Of a DNA stretch of 64,000 nt, positions 1-7,882 are shown one piece after another. Position numbers and translations under genes: made by a program. The stretch comes from Nitratireductor pacificus pht-3B (GTDB taxonomy: Bacteria > Pseudomonadota > Alphaproteobacteria > Rhizobiales > Rhizobiaceae): the NCBI RefSeq assembly GCF_000300335.1, contig NZ_AMRM01000002.1, positions 62,001 to 126,000 of the forward strand. The letters are read 5' to 3'. The notes beneath the pieces were generated by a model. The model had not been told where the DNA came from and made no database searches. It saw only the letters and a list, made by a program, of their open reading frames with translations. Position 1 is the first letter of the stretch. Every line of letters starts with the position of its first letter.

Positions 1-51
1 GTCGGGTTTCTCCTCCTGCGCCGCGGGCGAAAGACCGAGGCGTCGGCCTGA
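1..51 (+). CDS. C-terminal tail of an unidentified upstream gene (partial)
   Basis: Frame 1 is open from the window edge to a TGA at 49-51 and encodes 16 residues: VGFLLLRRGRKTEASA. A hydrophobic run followed by an Arg/Lys-rich end looks like the last membrane segment and cytoplasmic tail of a membrane protein. Only this scrap is visible, so identity is unknown, and chance openness over 51 bases cannot be excluded. The next gene starts 57 bases downstream on the same strand. Confidence 0.3.
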   Translation, partial: VGFLLLRRGRKTEASA

Positions 52-108
52 GCCCGTGGCGCGCACCTCAAGACCACTGAACCATCGGATTCGATAAGGG
101 AAACACCG

Positions 109-1317
109 ATGAAACCAGCTTTCGCTGCAGCAGCCATGTGGGTCGTTCTCATTGCGGGCAACGGCCATTCCAACGCGCAGGACGCGGTGAACCTGCACGC
201 CTATGCGGACAAGTATCCCTGGGACGAAGTCGGGGATGTTTCCTTCCTTCAGAACCCCGCAGTGAAATCGGCGGTCGCCGGCGCGCTTATCGATGCAAAT
301 CTGAGACAGATGATTCTGGACGATACAGCAAGCGGAAGGGCCGTTACCGCTCCCATGGTTGCCGTCGGGGATTATCTCTACATGCGCGCCTTCGAGGCGG
401 CGAGCGGCGGAGATGTGAGTTGGGGATTGCTCATCGCGCAGGACGGAAGCGATGCAGTTGCCTGTTTCTCGGGGTTCGGCGCGGGTGAGACCCAGAAGGA
501 TGATCGCCCGGAGGAGACCGTCCGCTCCAGCTGGTACGCCGATGGCGAGGTCTTCCTGACCCGGAAGTTCTCCTGCCCGGCAAACGATGAGATTCAAGAC
601 GAAGTCGGATACCGGGTGTTGCCGGCATTGGCCACGGCGCGTGGTAAGCTTCAATATGAATGGTGCTTCGGCGTCCTGAACACGGGTTCAGGTTTGGCGG
701 GCTCGATGATTTCCGGAGACGGGGCCTGCTTCATTCAGGCTGACAGCGAGGCTCAGGCTCTGGTCAAGCATAGCTGCGGCGAAGGCGATCTTTGCCTCAT
801 CGAGGCAATGATTGAGATCGCCGAGGACGATGACAGAAAGCTGATCCGTGAAGTGCTTTCGGTCAATCGCGCCGTCGAACAGGTGGAACCTCACGGCTCA
901 TACCTTGAGCAAGTCGGCAGCTTCGCTGATGGCGTCTACGCTGAAAAGATCGACGGCTGCGGCGCGGCGAGCATGCCGGGACGCGAGCGTGTGTCCATGC
1001 ACCTGTCAAGAACCGCAGGCCCGGCCATTCAATTCGGCCAGCGCTACTGCGCCGTCATCGATGCAACCGGAGATGCGCCGAATCCGGAGGGTTTTCAGAC
1101 CGTGCTGCAGGTTCGTTGCGGAAACGGACCGGATGAGGATGCGGCGCTCCGGAGCGGCGCTGCCGGCAAGGCGGATGTCCTGCAGCTGCGGGCGTCGAGC
1201 GCACGGGAAGTTTCGCTGCAGGAAACATCGTTGCTGCGCTGTCCGATCCGGTCATCCTACGCGCCGGAGTGGTGGATGAGCGATCTGCCGACCAATGTCC
1301 GTTCGGTACAGTTCTGA
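109..1317 (+). CDS. Secreted protein of unknown function
   Basis: 402 residues. The first 24 residues (MKPAFAAAAMWVVLIAGNG..., ending SNAQ) form a clear Sec signal peptide with an AQ/D cleavage site, so the mature protein should be periplasmic or exported. A purine-rich AAGGGAAA lies just upstream of the ATG. The mature part is acidic, with scattered cysteines (for example VACFSG, KFSCPAND, EWCFG, GDGACF, HSCGEGDLC) that could form disulfides. I recognise no catalytic motif and no named family. It is followed 36 bases later by the Sel1-repeat gene on the same strand and may share its transcript. Confidence 0.75.
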   Translation: MKPAFAAAAMWVVLIAGNGHSNAQDAVNLHAYADKYPWDEVGDVSFLQNPAVKSAVAGALIDANLRQMILDDTASGRAVTAPMVAVGDYLYMRAFEAASGGDVSWGLLIAQDGSDAVACFSGFGAGETQKDDRPEETVRSSWYADGEVFLTRKFSCPANDEIQDEVGYRVLPALATARGKLQYEWCFGVLNTGSGLAGSMISGDGACFIQADSEAQALVKHSCGEGDLCLIEAMIEIAEDDDRKLIREVLSVNRAVEQVEPHGSYLEQVGSFADGVYAEKIDGCGAASMPGRERVSMHLSRTAGPAIQFGQRYCAVIDATGDAPNPEGFQTVLQVRCGNGPDEDAALRSGAAGKADVLQLRASSAREVSLQETSLLRCPIRSSYAPEWWMSDLPTNVRSVQF

Positions 1318-1353
1318 ACGAAACCCCACTCTGAAGATATTCTGGAGCCCCCA

Positions 1354-3156
1354 ATGAGATCCGCCGATTACTGGCCTGCCCTGCGGGCGCCATTGCTTGC
1401 CCTTGCGTTGGGCGTGGCGCCATTCTGGATCTTCATCGGAACCGGCAGCAGCCTGACAGTCAACGGCGAGCTTGTTCGCGAGTCCAATTTCAACATCGCC
1501 GGTGTCGTACTGGGCATCGTCGGCGTTGTCGTCGCGTTTCGCGCCCTGCGCGAAGGTGGAACCTGGATCCGCCTGCTGCTCGGGTGCATCGCGCTGGCAG
1601 TGTCGGGATTCCAGATTGCGTGGTCGGCCGAGTTGCTCACGCGTGATCATGTCAACCGGTTGGTCGGGTATCCGTTGCCGGCAGAGCCTGAGTACAAAGG
1701 GGGCAACCTGGTCAGACAGCACGATATGCGGCTTTTCGCGCACCAGAATGATGAAGCGGAGGTTCGCGAAAGGCTGATCGAAGAGTACGGTTTGGCGCAG
1801 GCCCGGTTTGCCAGCCACAAGCGCTATGCGGAAGCGTGCCATGGCGGAACGATGCGGATCGCAGAAGGTTCAACCGAGCCTCCCGGGTTTGTCGTTCCGG
1901 AGATCAGAGCGAGGATCGACGAACGGGCACAGAAGCTCCTGGCCGAGATGCCCGCCAATGCCTGCAGCCGGGAAAACAGCCTTGTGGAAATGAAGGAACT
2001 GCCGGAGGCCATCCTGCAACAGAGCGATATCCTGGCGGTGCTCGCTTCCGCCTATCGCCGGCGTTTCATTGTGCCACCGGCATCGCAAGCTGCGTTGCCG
2101 TCACTCGACGGCGATCCGATCCTCGCGGAAGCCGAAAAGGGCAATCCGGAGGCGCAGGCCTATCTCGGCGACTATTTCTACAATGGCGGCATCGTTGATC
2201 AGGATTATGAGCAGGCGGCGCGCTGGTATCGTGCCTTGGTGGAAACCGCGGCGGAGAACGCGCAGGATCCCAGTTCGAGGATACGTCTCCAGGGGGCTGG
2301 GGTCGCCCTTGGCTTCATCTATCAGGAAGGGCGCGGCGTTGCCCGCGATGCTGAACAGGCCATCAAGTGGTACATGATGGCCGCGGAGGCGGGCAGCGGC
2401 CGCGGCGCCTACAGGCTGGGGACGCTTTACGAAGAGGGGTTGGGCGTGGCCCCGAATGACCAGCTGGCTGCCGAATGGTATGCGAAGGCGGCGGAGGGCC
2501 TAGAACCGCATGCCGCCTTCAAGCTTGCCACAATGTATCTGGAGGGCCGCGGTGTAGAGCAGAATGAAGAGCGCGCCGGCGCGTTGTTCATCACCTCCGC
2601 CGAGAATGGCGATTCAAGCATTGCCACATGGCTTCTCGAACCGGCTATGGCAGGCAATGCCGATGCGCAGTTCGCGCTTGCTTCCATCCTCTACAGCAAC
2701 AGGGCGGGTGTTCAGGACCGGGCCAAGGCGGTCGGATGGTTCCGCAAGGCCGCGGAACAGGGCCATGCCGCCGCGCAATACAAGATCGGTGAACTTTATG
2801 CATACGGCCGCGCCGTGGGGAAGGATCCGGAGCGTGCGGCCGAGTGGATACGCAAGGCGGCAGAACAGGGCCATCCGGCTGCACAGGTTCATCTGGGAGT
2901 GATGCTCCAGAACGGCGAAGGGGTGCCGAAGGACGAGAAGCTGGCGTTCGAGTGGCAGAGCAAGGCAGCAGCCCAAGATGACAGGCAGGGCGCGTTCAAT
3001 CTCGGCATTCTCTACGCAAATGGTATCGGCGTTGAGCTGGATTTCGGCAAGGCGGAGGAATGGCTGCGCAAGGCGCAAGCGCTCGGGCATACCTCGGCCG
3101 ACAAGATGCTGCGCGAGCTCGAAGAGCTGAAACGCAAGAATGCCGACACCCTTTGA
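1354..3156 (+). CDS. Sel1-repeat (TPR-like) membrane-anchored protein
   Basis: 600 residues. The N-terminus carries about three hydrophobic segments (roughly residues 10-30, 47-64 and 72-90). From about residue 255 to 590 there is a run of Sel1-like repeats with the usual spacing of A-x-x-x-L-G-x-x-Y/Y-x-x-G-x-G-V and A-x-x-W-Y/F-x-K-A-A-E-x-G, for example LGFIYQEGRGV, LGTLYEEGLGV and IGELYAYGRAV. Sel1 repeats fold into alpha-alpha superhelices that scaffold protein complexes, and in bacteria they often sit in signalling or envelope-stress proteins. The partner is unknown. The gene overlaps the next one by 17 bases, so the two are probably translationally coupled. Confidence 0.85.
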   Translation: MRSADYWPALRAPLLALALGVAPFWIFIGTGSSLTVNGELVRESNFNIAGVVLGIVGVVVAFRALREGGTWIRLLLGCIALAVSGFQIAWSAELLTRDHVNRLVGYPLPAEPEYKGGNLVRQHDMRLFAHQNDEAEVRERLIEEYGLAQARFASHKRYAEACHGGTMRIAEGSTEPPGFVVPEIRARIDERAQKLLAEMPANACSRENSLVEMKELPEAILQQSDILAVLASAYRRRFIVPPASQAALPSLDGDPILAEAEKGNPEAQAYLGDYFYNGGIVDQDYEQAARWYRALVETAAENAQDPSSRIRLQGAGVALGFIYQEGRGVARDAEQAIKWYMMAAEAGSGRGAYRLGTLYEEGLGVAPNDQLAAEWYAKAAEGLEPHAAFKLATMYLEGRGVEQNEERAGALFITSAENGDSSIATWLLEPAMAGNADAQFALASILYSNRAGVQDRAKAVGWFRKAAEQGHAAAQYKIGELYAYGRAVGKDPERAAEWIRKAAEQGHPAAQVHLGVMLQNGEGVPKDEKLAFEWQSKAAAQDDRQGAFNLGILYANGIGVELDFGKAEEWLRKAQALGHTSADKMLRELEELKRKNADTL

Positions 3157-3727
3157 AACGCTGAAGCAAGGGGCGACGATTGTCTGGGTTTCCCTGGCTC
3201 CGGCGATGGTGCTGTGCATCGTTGCGCTGTGGCTGAACGGGAAGGCCAACGATCTCGCACCGGGGTTTTCCCTTGAGGATGTCCGGATTGTCGAGGGCAA
3301 GGTCAAGGAGTTTCGTCAGGCGAAGCGGCCGGCCCGCAAACCCCGGCGCAGGATCGTGTCCGGCATCAGCGTCCCGGTCACGGTGCGCTTCGTCTATCTG
3401 CAGCGGTTTCCGGAGACGGAGTTTCATCTGTCTGTCGAAAATTACCCGGCGCCGATACCCGTGGATTCGAATGTGCGCTTCGAAGTCCTGAACTGGCCGG
3501 TCAATGAAAAGCCCGTTTATCGAAGCTATGCGGTCGCGGGACTGGCGATCAATGGTCAAACCTATTTCACGGCGGAGCAAGCTTGGACGGCCTCCCGCAA
3601 GCGGGAGCGTCACCAGCGCGGATATGCGCTGGCTGTGGGCGGGCTTGCGCTCTTCTGGGTCGCTTTCGTTCTGCGCTGGCGACGTGAAATCATCCGCGAG
3701 ACCATCGACGCCATACGCCATTTGTGA
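3140..3727 (+). CDS. Small membrane protein, unknown function
   Basis: 195 residues with one hydrophobic segment near the start (about 12-32) and one near the end (about 163-183). Between them is a basic, beta-rich stretch of about 130 residues. This architecture, two helices flanking an extracytoplasmic domain, resembles DUF3592-type proteins, but I cannot assign the family securely. The ATG lies inside the end of the Sel1-repeat gene (17-base overlap), so the two products may work together in the envelope. It converges with the minus-strand cluster, whose last gene ends 6 bases away, leaving no room for a separate terminator. Confidence 0.7.
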   Translation: MPTPFETLKQGATIVWVSLAPAMVLCIVALWLNGKANDLAPGFSLEDVRIVEGKVKEFRQAKRPARKPRRRIVSGISVPVTVRFVYLQRFPETEFHLSVENYPAPIPVDSNVRFEVLNWPVNEKPVYRSYAVAGLAINGQTYFTAEQAWTASRKRERHQRGYALAVGGLALFWVAFVLRWRREIIRETIDAIRHL

Positions 3728-3733
3728 CCCTCT

Positions 3734-4810
3734 CTATTCGCCAGCTGGCCTCGCAATATGCCCGGCGCGAATGTCATAGATCACGGCACGGTCCGACCGG
3801 GTCAGGCGATCGGACAGGGTTCGGTCGATGATGATCCGGGACGATGGCGCGACGAGGGGGTTCATGAAAACCCGTTCGCAGAAGACCGCATTCGCTGCCG
3901 CAACTGCCAGCACTCCGTTCCAGCAGGATCTGTAGGCTGCCTCGTTGCAATAGGAACCGAAATCGGAAAGCGAAAAGGCATCCGCCTCGCCGAGGCCGAG
4001 GCTCGGAAGATCGGTGAGACCGCCGTCGACCACCTGCAGCCTCGGTAGCGCCTTCCTGATGCGGGAAAAATTGTCCGGCAGCAGATGCAGGGGCAGGGCT
4101 GACGGCAGAGAGACGCATCCGCGCAGGATCAGTGAAACGAAGTCGCTTTCCCGGAAAAAGAAGCTCCCTGAAGCGCGATTGAAGGCAGACGCAAGCCGCC
4201 TCTCGACCTCCCTTGATTCAGGGAGGAACGCCCCACCCGGTTCGCCGATGATACGGGTCCAGATCCAGGGCCGGCCAAGCAGACGTATTGCGCCGCGCCA
4301 TATCCGGTCGTCGAAGCAGTCGCGCCATGTGGCTGCCTGCTCGTCCAGACTTGTGGATGCGAAAAGCGCATCTATGGCCTTTCCGCGGATCGCGCGTGCC
4401 CCCAAAGCCCCGCAACGAAGCACCTTTTCCCAGCGGCCCGCATACCAGATGCCGTGCCTGATGAGGCGTTGCCGGCGGGTCCAGAAGGCGTCGGTTGCCG
4501 GGGGAAGAATGGAGCGCAGCCGTGCATGCAGTGCCAGCCGGTCATGACAGGGCAGGATGCCAAGATAAGCCAACAGTTCCGTATGATCGAGGGTCTGGAT
4601 TGCCGCGATCTTCAGGCGCAGGAGCTCGTTCTGCACGGGGTTGATATCGATGGCGATTACCTGCTTGGCGTCCGACAGCAGCATGTCCAGCGGGCGGGTG
4701 CCGCTGCCAGTCAGGCAGACAAGCCGCCGGCGCGGACCTGCGAGCGCGGCAAGCTCGCTTCTTGCATCTTCGTTCGATGAGGTGAAGTTGAGGCTGCTGA
4801 AGAATTCCAC
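3734..4810 (-). CDS. BtaA-like SAM 3-amino-3-carboxypropyl transferase (DUF3419)
   Basis: 358 residues. Residues 30-70 carry the hallmark of the BtaA/DUF3419 family: a glycine motif LTGSG (33-37), then AIDINPVQN (about 53-61) and a LxLKIAA helix. BtaA transfers the 3-amino-3-carboxypropyl group of S-adenosylmethionine onto the hydroxyl of diacylglycerol, the first step of betaine-lipid (DGTS) synthesis. A later FSLSDF segment matches the family's SLSD motif. No BtaB N-methyltransferase is adjacent. Instead it is the last gene of a five-gene operon encoding a ketoacyl synthase, a reductase, a hydrolase and an adenylating enzyme, so its acceptor is probably not an ordinary diacylglycerol. The family is confident; the substrate is unknown. 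Confidence 0.85.
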   Translation of the reverse strand: MEFFSSLNFTSSNEDARSELAALAGPRRRLVCLTGSGTRPLDMLLSDAKQVIAIDINPVQNELLRLKIAAIQTLDHTELLAYLGILPCHDRLALHARLRSILPPATDAFWTRRQRLIRHGIWYAGRWEKVLRCGALGARAIRGKAIDALFASTSLDEQAATWRDCFDDRIWRGAIRLLGRPWIWTRIIGEPGGAFLPESREVERRLASAFNRASGSFFFRESDFVSLILRGCVSLPSALPLHLLPDNFSRIRKALPRLQVVDGGLTDLPSLGLGEADAFSLSDFGSYCNEAAYRSCWNGVLAVAAANAVFCERVFMNPLVAPSSRIIIDRTLSDRLTRSDRAVIYDIRAGHIARPAGE

Positions 4811-4813
4811 CGT

Positions 4814-6079
4814 CTACTCTCCGTGGCGGAACCGGTTTTCGACACGACGCAGCTTTGGACCGGTACGATAGGTCATCGGATCGCGCAGCAATTCGAGCCG
4901 CGGAGAAACGCCGAGCCGCGCAAACTGGTCTTGCAAGGCTTTCAGGGCGGCGTTTGCCGAGGCGTCTTGCAAGGTAGGATGGAGGGTCAGGGACACCGTT
5001 CCGTCCACCTTGCGACAGATACGGAAATCCGTGATGTCACGCGCGGCATCGAGCACGGCGTTGCGCATCACGTCGGGCGTGACGAGCACTCTGGTTGCAC
5101 CGGGCCGCGTGAAGAAAAAGCCGTCGTCCACCCGCCCGACGATCTCGTCCACCGCCTGCAGGGGCGATCCGCAAGGGCAGGGGCGTTCGGAGAGGCGAAG
5201 AAGATCGTTCATGCGATAGCGCGCCAGAATCTGGAAGGAACGACGGAACGAGGTCACCATTGGCGAAACAAGCCCATCGCCCACGGGCTCGAATTCGAAG
5301 TGATTGGCATCTTCCGCCAGATGCAGACGGCCATGGCGGCAGGTGACTGCGAAGAGTCCTTCGCTTGCCATGTAGATCTGGCCAAGGGGAATGCCGAAGC
5401 GCTGCTCGACAATGTGCCGGTCGACCGGGTCCAGCGTTTCACCGCCGGCATAGAGCCGGCGTGGAGCAAGGTTGCCCGCGGTTTCGGCCAGCAGGCGCAA
5501 CACCTGTGGCGGCGCCACGATCGTTGTGGGGTTGAAGGCCTGTAACGCACCGAGCCATGCCCCTGGATCCTGCCGCAGGTCATGGAAAGAGAGCTGAAGG
5601 CCAGGCATGCGATTGGCGCCGTCATAGAGCGCGGAAGGCTGCGGCAGAAGGACGGCCACGCGCTCGGGCCGAACGAGGAAAGCCGGAATTGTCTTCGCAA
5701 GGATGCTGCCCAACCAGCGGAACCGCTCGGGTGGGGTGACTGCATAGAGTGTGCGATTGCCGCTCGTGCCGGTGCTGGCCCCGATACTGATGCCATCAAT
5801 CTCTCCGCCTGAAGCAAAGGCTTCCCATCCGGCTTCGGCCGTGATGCGGGCGCGATTGAACTCCTCGAAACACGCCATCACGGTGGTCTTGTCGATCACC
5901 GGCAGGCTCCGGAGATGCGGTTCGGCGTCCTTGTAGAACCCGACCCCGGGCAGATCGTCTCGCAGCCAGCGCTGCAACGCACGCTCCTGCCAGTCCTTGA
6001 AATCTGCCGCTGAACGCCCCGGGCGGCAGACCCACAGCGTCTGAAAGAATGCATGGGCGGCGTGCAGGCGGGCGCTCAT
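4814..6079 (-). CDS. Adenylate-forming enzyme, F390-synthetase/PaaK-like
   Basis: 421 residues from the ATG that overlaps the preceding stop as ATGA (6076-6079); the upstream open frame is antisense read-through. It shows the core motifs of the ANL superfamily: P-loop STGTSG (102-107), GGE (212-214), Y-x-x-S-E (236-240, MASEG) and Y-R-M-N-D (288-292), replacing the usual YxTGD. CPCG (301-304) matches the zinc-type cysteines of phenylacetate-CoA ligases and coenzyme F390 synthetases. It should activate a carboxylate as acyl-AMP for transfer to an unknown nucleophile. No carrier protein or extra domain is fused. It ends 3 bases before the BtaA-like gene. No F420 biosynthesis gene is in view, so F390 formation is unlikely. 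Confidence 0.8.
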   Translation of the reverse strand: MSARLHAAHAFFQTLWVCRPGRSAADFKDWQERALQRWLRDDLPGVGFYKDAEPHLRSLPVIDKTTVMACFEEFNRARITAEAGWEAFASGGEIDGISIGASTGTSGNRTLYAVTPPERFRWLGSILAKTIPAFLVRPERVAVLLPQPSALYDGANRMPGLQLSFHDLRQDPGAWLGALQAFNPTTIVAPPQVLRLLAETAGNLAPRRLYAGGETLDPVDRHIVEQRFGIPLGQIYMASEGLFAVTCRHGRLHLAEDANHFEFEPVGDGLVSPMVTSFRRSFQILARYRMNDLLRLSERPCPCGSPLQAVDEIVGRVDDGFFFTRPGATRVLVTPDVMRNAVLDAARDITDFRICRKVDGTVSLTLHPTLQDASANAALKALQDQFARLGVSPRLELLRDPMTYRTGPKLRRVENRFRHGE

Positions 6080-6897
6080 GCCGAAGGCTCCCGGAGATCG
6101 AAGGGGGCCGGATCGGGATCGTGGCATAGCATCACATGCCCGCCCGCGTCGCGAAATGCTGTCAGAAGCCGTGCGCTGTGCGCCAGCTGGCCGGGCTTCT
6201 CCGCCACCAGGCTTGCGGGAAAACCGGGCACCCGCTGCTCGAACGCGGCGCGCAGCAGCCATTGCGCATCCACGGCGTAGAGAAGCGGCGTGGGGAGCTT
6301 TGGAAAGCACAGCCCGAAATGGCCATCTGCGTGGCCGGGCAGGTCGATCGCCAGGAGACTTCCGTCGCCAAGAAGGTCACGCCCCTCGTCGAGGGGCGGG
6401 CCGGCGTGCACCACAGGGCGAGCCTGAACATCGATCAGTCTGCCGGCGAGGTCGGGCGGCAGCAATTCAGTGAAAATTCCGTGTCGGAGATTGCGCGCCG
6501 GGGAACACGCCCGGATCCTCTCGAAGACATCCCGTCTGGCCAGAACACGTGCCTTCGGGAAGCGGCACAGCGTGGCCACGTGGTCCGCGTGGAAGTGGCT
6601 AAGCACGATGAGGCGCACGTCTTCCGTTCGGAACCCGAGGCGATGAAGCACGCGCTCCGGCGCGCTGTCCGGAACCATCTCGGCCCGAAGAACGGCTGCG
6701 TAGCCGCGCAAGGCAAGACTGCGCTTTCCTGCGCTTATTTCCGGACCGTAGCCGGTGTCGATAAGCACAGGGCCTTCGACAGGGTGTACAAAAATGCCGT
6801 AGCGCACCGCCAGACGACAGGGCGCCCATCGTCCGCGGCGCAGCACCAGGCGCTCTGGAACTGTAATCCAGGCGCTGTTCGCAAAGACCGGGTTCAT
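6076..6897 (-). CDS. Metallo-beta-lactamase-fold hydrolase
   Basis: 273 residues from the ATG that overlaps the stop of the epimerase gene (ATGA, 6894-6897). The zinc motif H-x-H-x-D-H is intact (SHFHADH, H101, H103, D105, H106). It is followed by a downstream PGHADGH segment and a C-terminal MLCHDPD, which together supply a two-metal site. The short VLIDTGYG strand near residue 45 is typical of the fold. Sequence shape is closest to the lactonase/glyoxalase-II-like branch, which includes N-acyl-homoserine lactonases; the real substrate is unknown. In this operon it could act as a thioesterase, lactonase or editing hydrolase on the acyl product. No signal peptide. Confidence 0.82.
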   Translation of the reverse strand: MNPVFANSAWITVPERLVLRRGRWAPCRLAVRYGIFVHPVEGPVLIDTGYGPEISAGKRSLALRGYAAVLRAEMVPDSAPERVLHRLGFRTEDVRLIVLSHFHADHVATLCRFPKARVLARRDVFERIRACSPARNLRHGIFTELLPPDLAGRLIDVQARPVVHAGPPLDEGRDLLGDGSLLAIDLPGHADGHFGLCFPKLPTPLLYAVDAQWLLRAAFEQRVPGFPASLVAEKPGQLAHSARLLTAFRDAGGHVMLCHDPDPAPFDLREPSA

Positions 6898-7880
6898 CGT
6901 TCGGCCAATTCCGCAAACGTGCGGGAAAGGCCTTCTTCGAAGGTCACTGCCGGCCGCCAGTCGAGCATTCGCCTGGCTTTGCCGATATCGAGGCTCTGAC
7001 GATAGGCGAAGAGCCCGAGCGCATAGGGCGTAAGGCGCGGTTCCCTGGCATTCGGGCGGCGCGATTGCACCGCATCGGCAAGCCGCGCCACAACCATGAG
7101 GGGGCGGAGCGGCATCGTTCGCCAACGCACCGGCTCGCCGGCTGCGGCGCAGGCGCTCTCGACGATCCGCCTGACTGAGACGATCTCTCCGCCGGAGACA
7201 TTGAAGGTCTGTCCCGTCACTTCGGGACCGGCCAGAAGTGCGGCCTCGATCGCGCGCACCACGTCCGACACATGGGTGAGATCGATGGCCGCCTGTCCGC
7301 CGCGCAGCAGGGGGAGAGGTCCACGCCGGGCGGCTTCCAGAAGGCGCGGCAGCAACGCCGTATCGCCGCGGCCGTAGATCCCGCGCGGACGCAGGTTGAC
7401 CGGGCCGAATTCCGTACAGGCCAGCACACGTTTCTCGGCGATGGATTTGGTTTCGGCATAGTGATTGATCGGGGGCGGGAGCGGATGGTCCTCGCTGACG
7501 GCCAGTTGATCGCGCGGGGCGAAGTAGACGGCTGGGGAGGAGATATTGACGAAGCGCCGGACGTGGAGCGCGCGCGCGAGCTTCAATGCCGCCTCGGTGC
7601 CGGTCACATTGGCTCTCAGGAAGTGTTGTCGTGCGCCCCACGGGGCTGAAAGGGCCGCGCAATGCACCAGGGCATCGGCTCTCCCCATGGTGTCGACGAG
7701 GCTGCCCGCTTCCTCGCTCCCGAGATCGACGCGCCATGCGGGGATGCCGCGGCTTTCAAGCATGGCAAGCTTCTCAGGGGAGCGGCCGAGCGCCAGGATT
7801 TCATGCCCGGCGGCCGAGAGATACTGCGCTGCCTGTCCACCCAGGAAACCCGTGGCGCCAGTGATCACGATCCGCGCCAT
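6894..7880 (-). CDS. NAD(P)-dependent epimerase/dehydratase (extended SDR)
   Basis: 328 residues. The start MARIVITGATGFLGG gives the Rossmann GxxGxxG motif at residues 8-14. The catalytic pair is Y141-x-x-x-K145 (YAETK), with serines at NISS (113-115). The family is the extended SDR group (3-beta-hydroxysteroid dehydrogenase or NAD-dependent epimerase type), which reduces or oxidises hydroxyl groups on acyl chains, sterols or sugars. It starts 2 bases after the ketoacyl synthase stop and overlaps the next gene by ATGA, so it is tightly coupled. In context it could reduce the beta-ketoacyl product of the synthase, as in OleD-like chemistry, but that is inference. Confidence 0.82.
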   Translation of the reverse strand: MARIVITGATGFLGGQAAQYLSAAGHEILALGRSPEKLAMLESRGIPAWRVDLGSEEAGSLVDTMGRADALVHCAALSAPWGARQHFLRANVTGTEAALKLARALHVRRFVNISSPAVYFAPRDQLAVSEDHPLPPPINHYAETKSIAEKRVLACTEFGPVNLRPRGIYGRGDTALLPRLLEAARRGPLPLLRGGQAAIDLTHVSDVVRAIEAALLAGPEVTGQTFNVSGGEIVSVRRIVESACAAAGEPVRWRTMPLRPLMVVARLADAVQSRRPNAREPRLTPYALGLFAYRQSLDIGKARRMLDWRPAVTFEEGLSRTFAELAER

Positions 7881-7882
7881 GA

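Noticed and set aside
3734-4810. Reading the DUF3419 gene as proof of betaine lipid synthesis
   Set aside because: No btaB is adjacent and the operon partners are acyl-processing enzymes, so DGTS production cannot be claimed.
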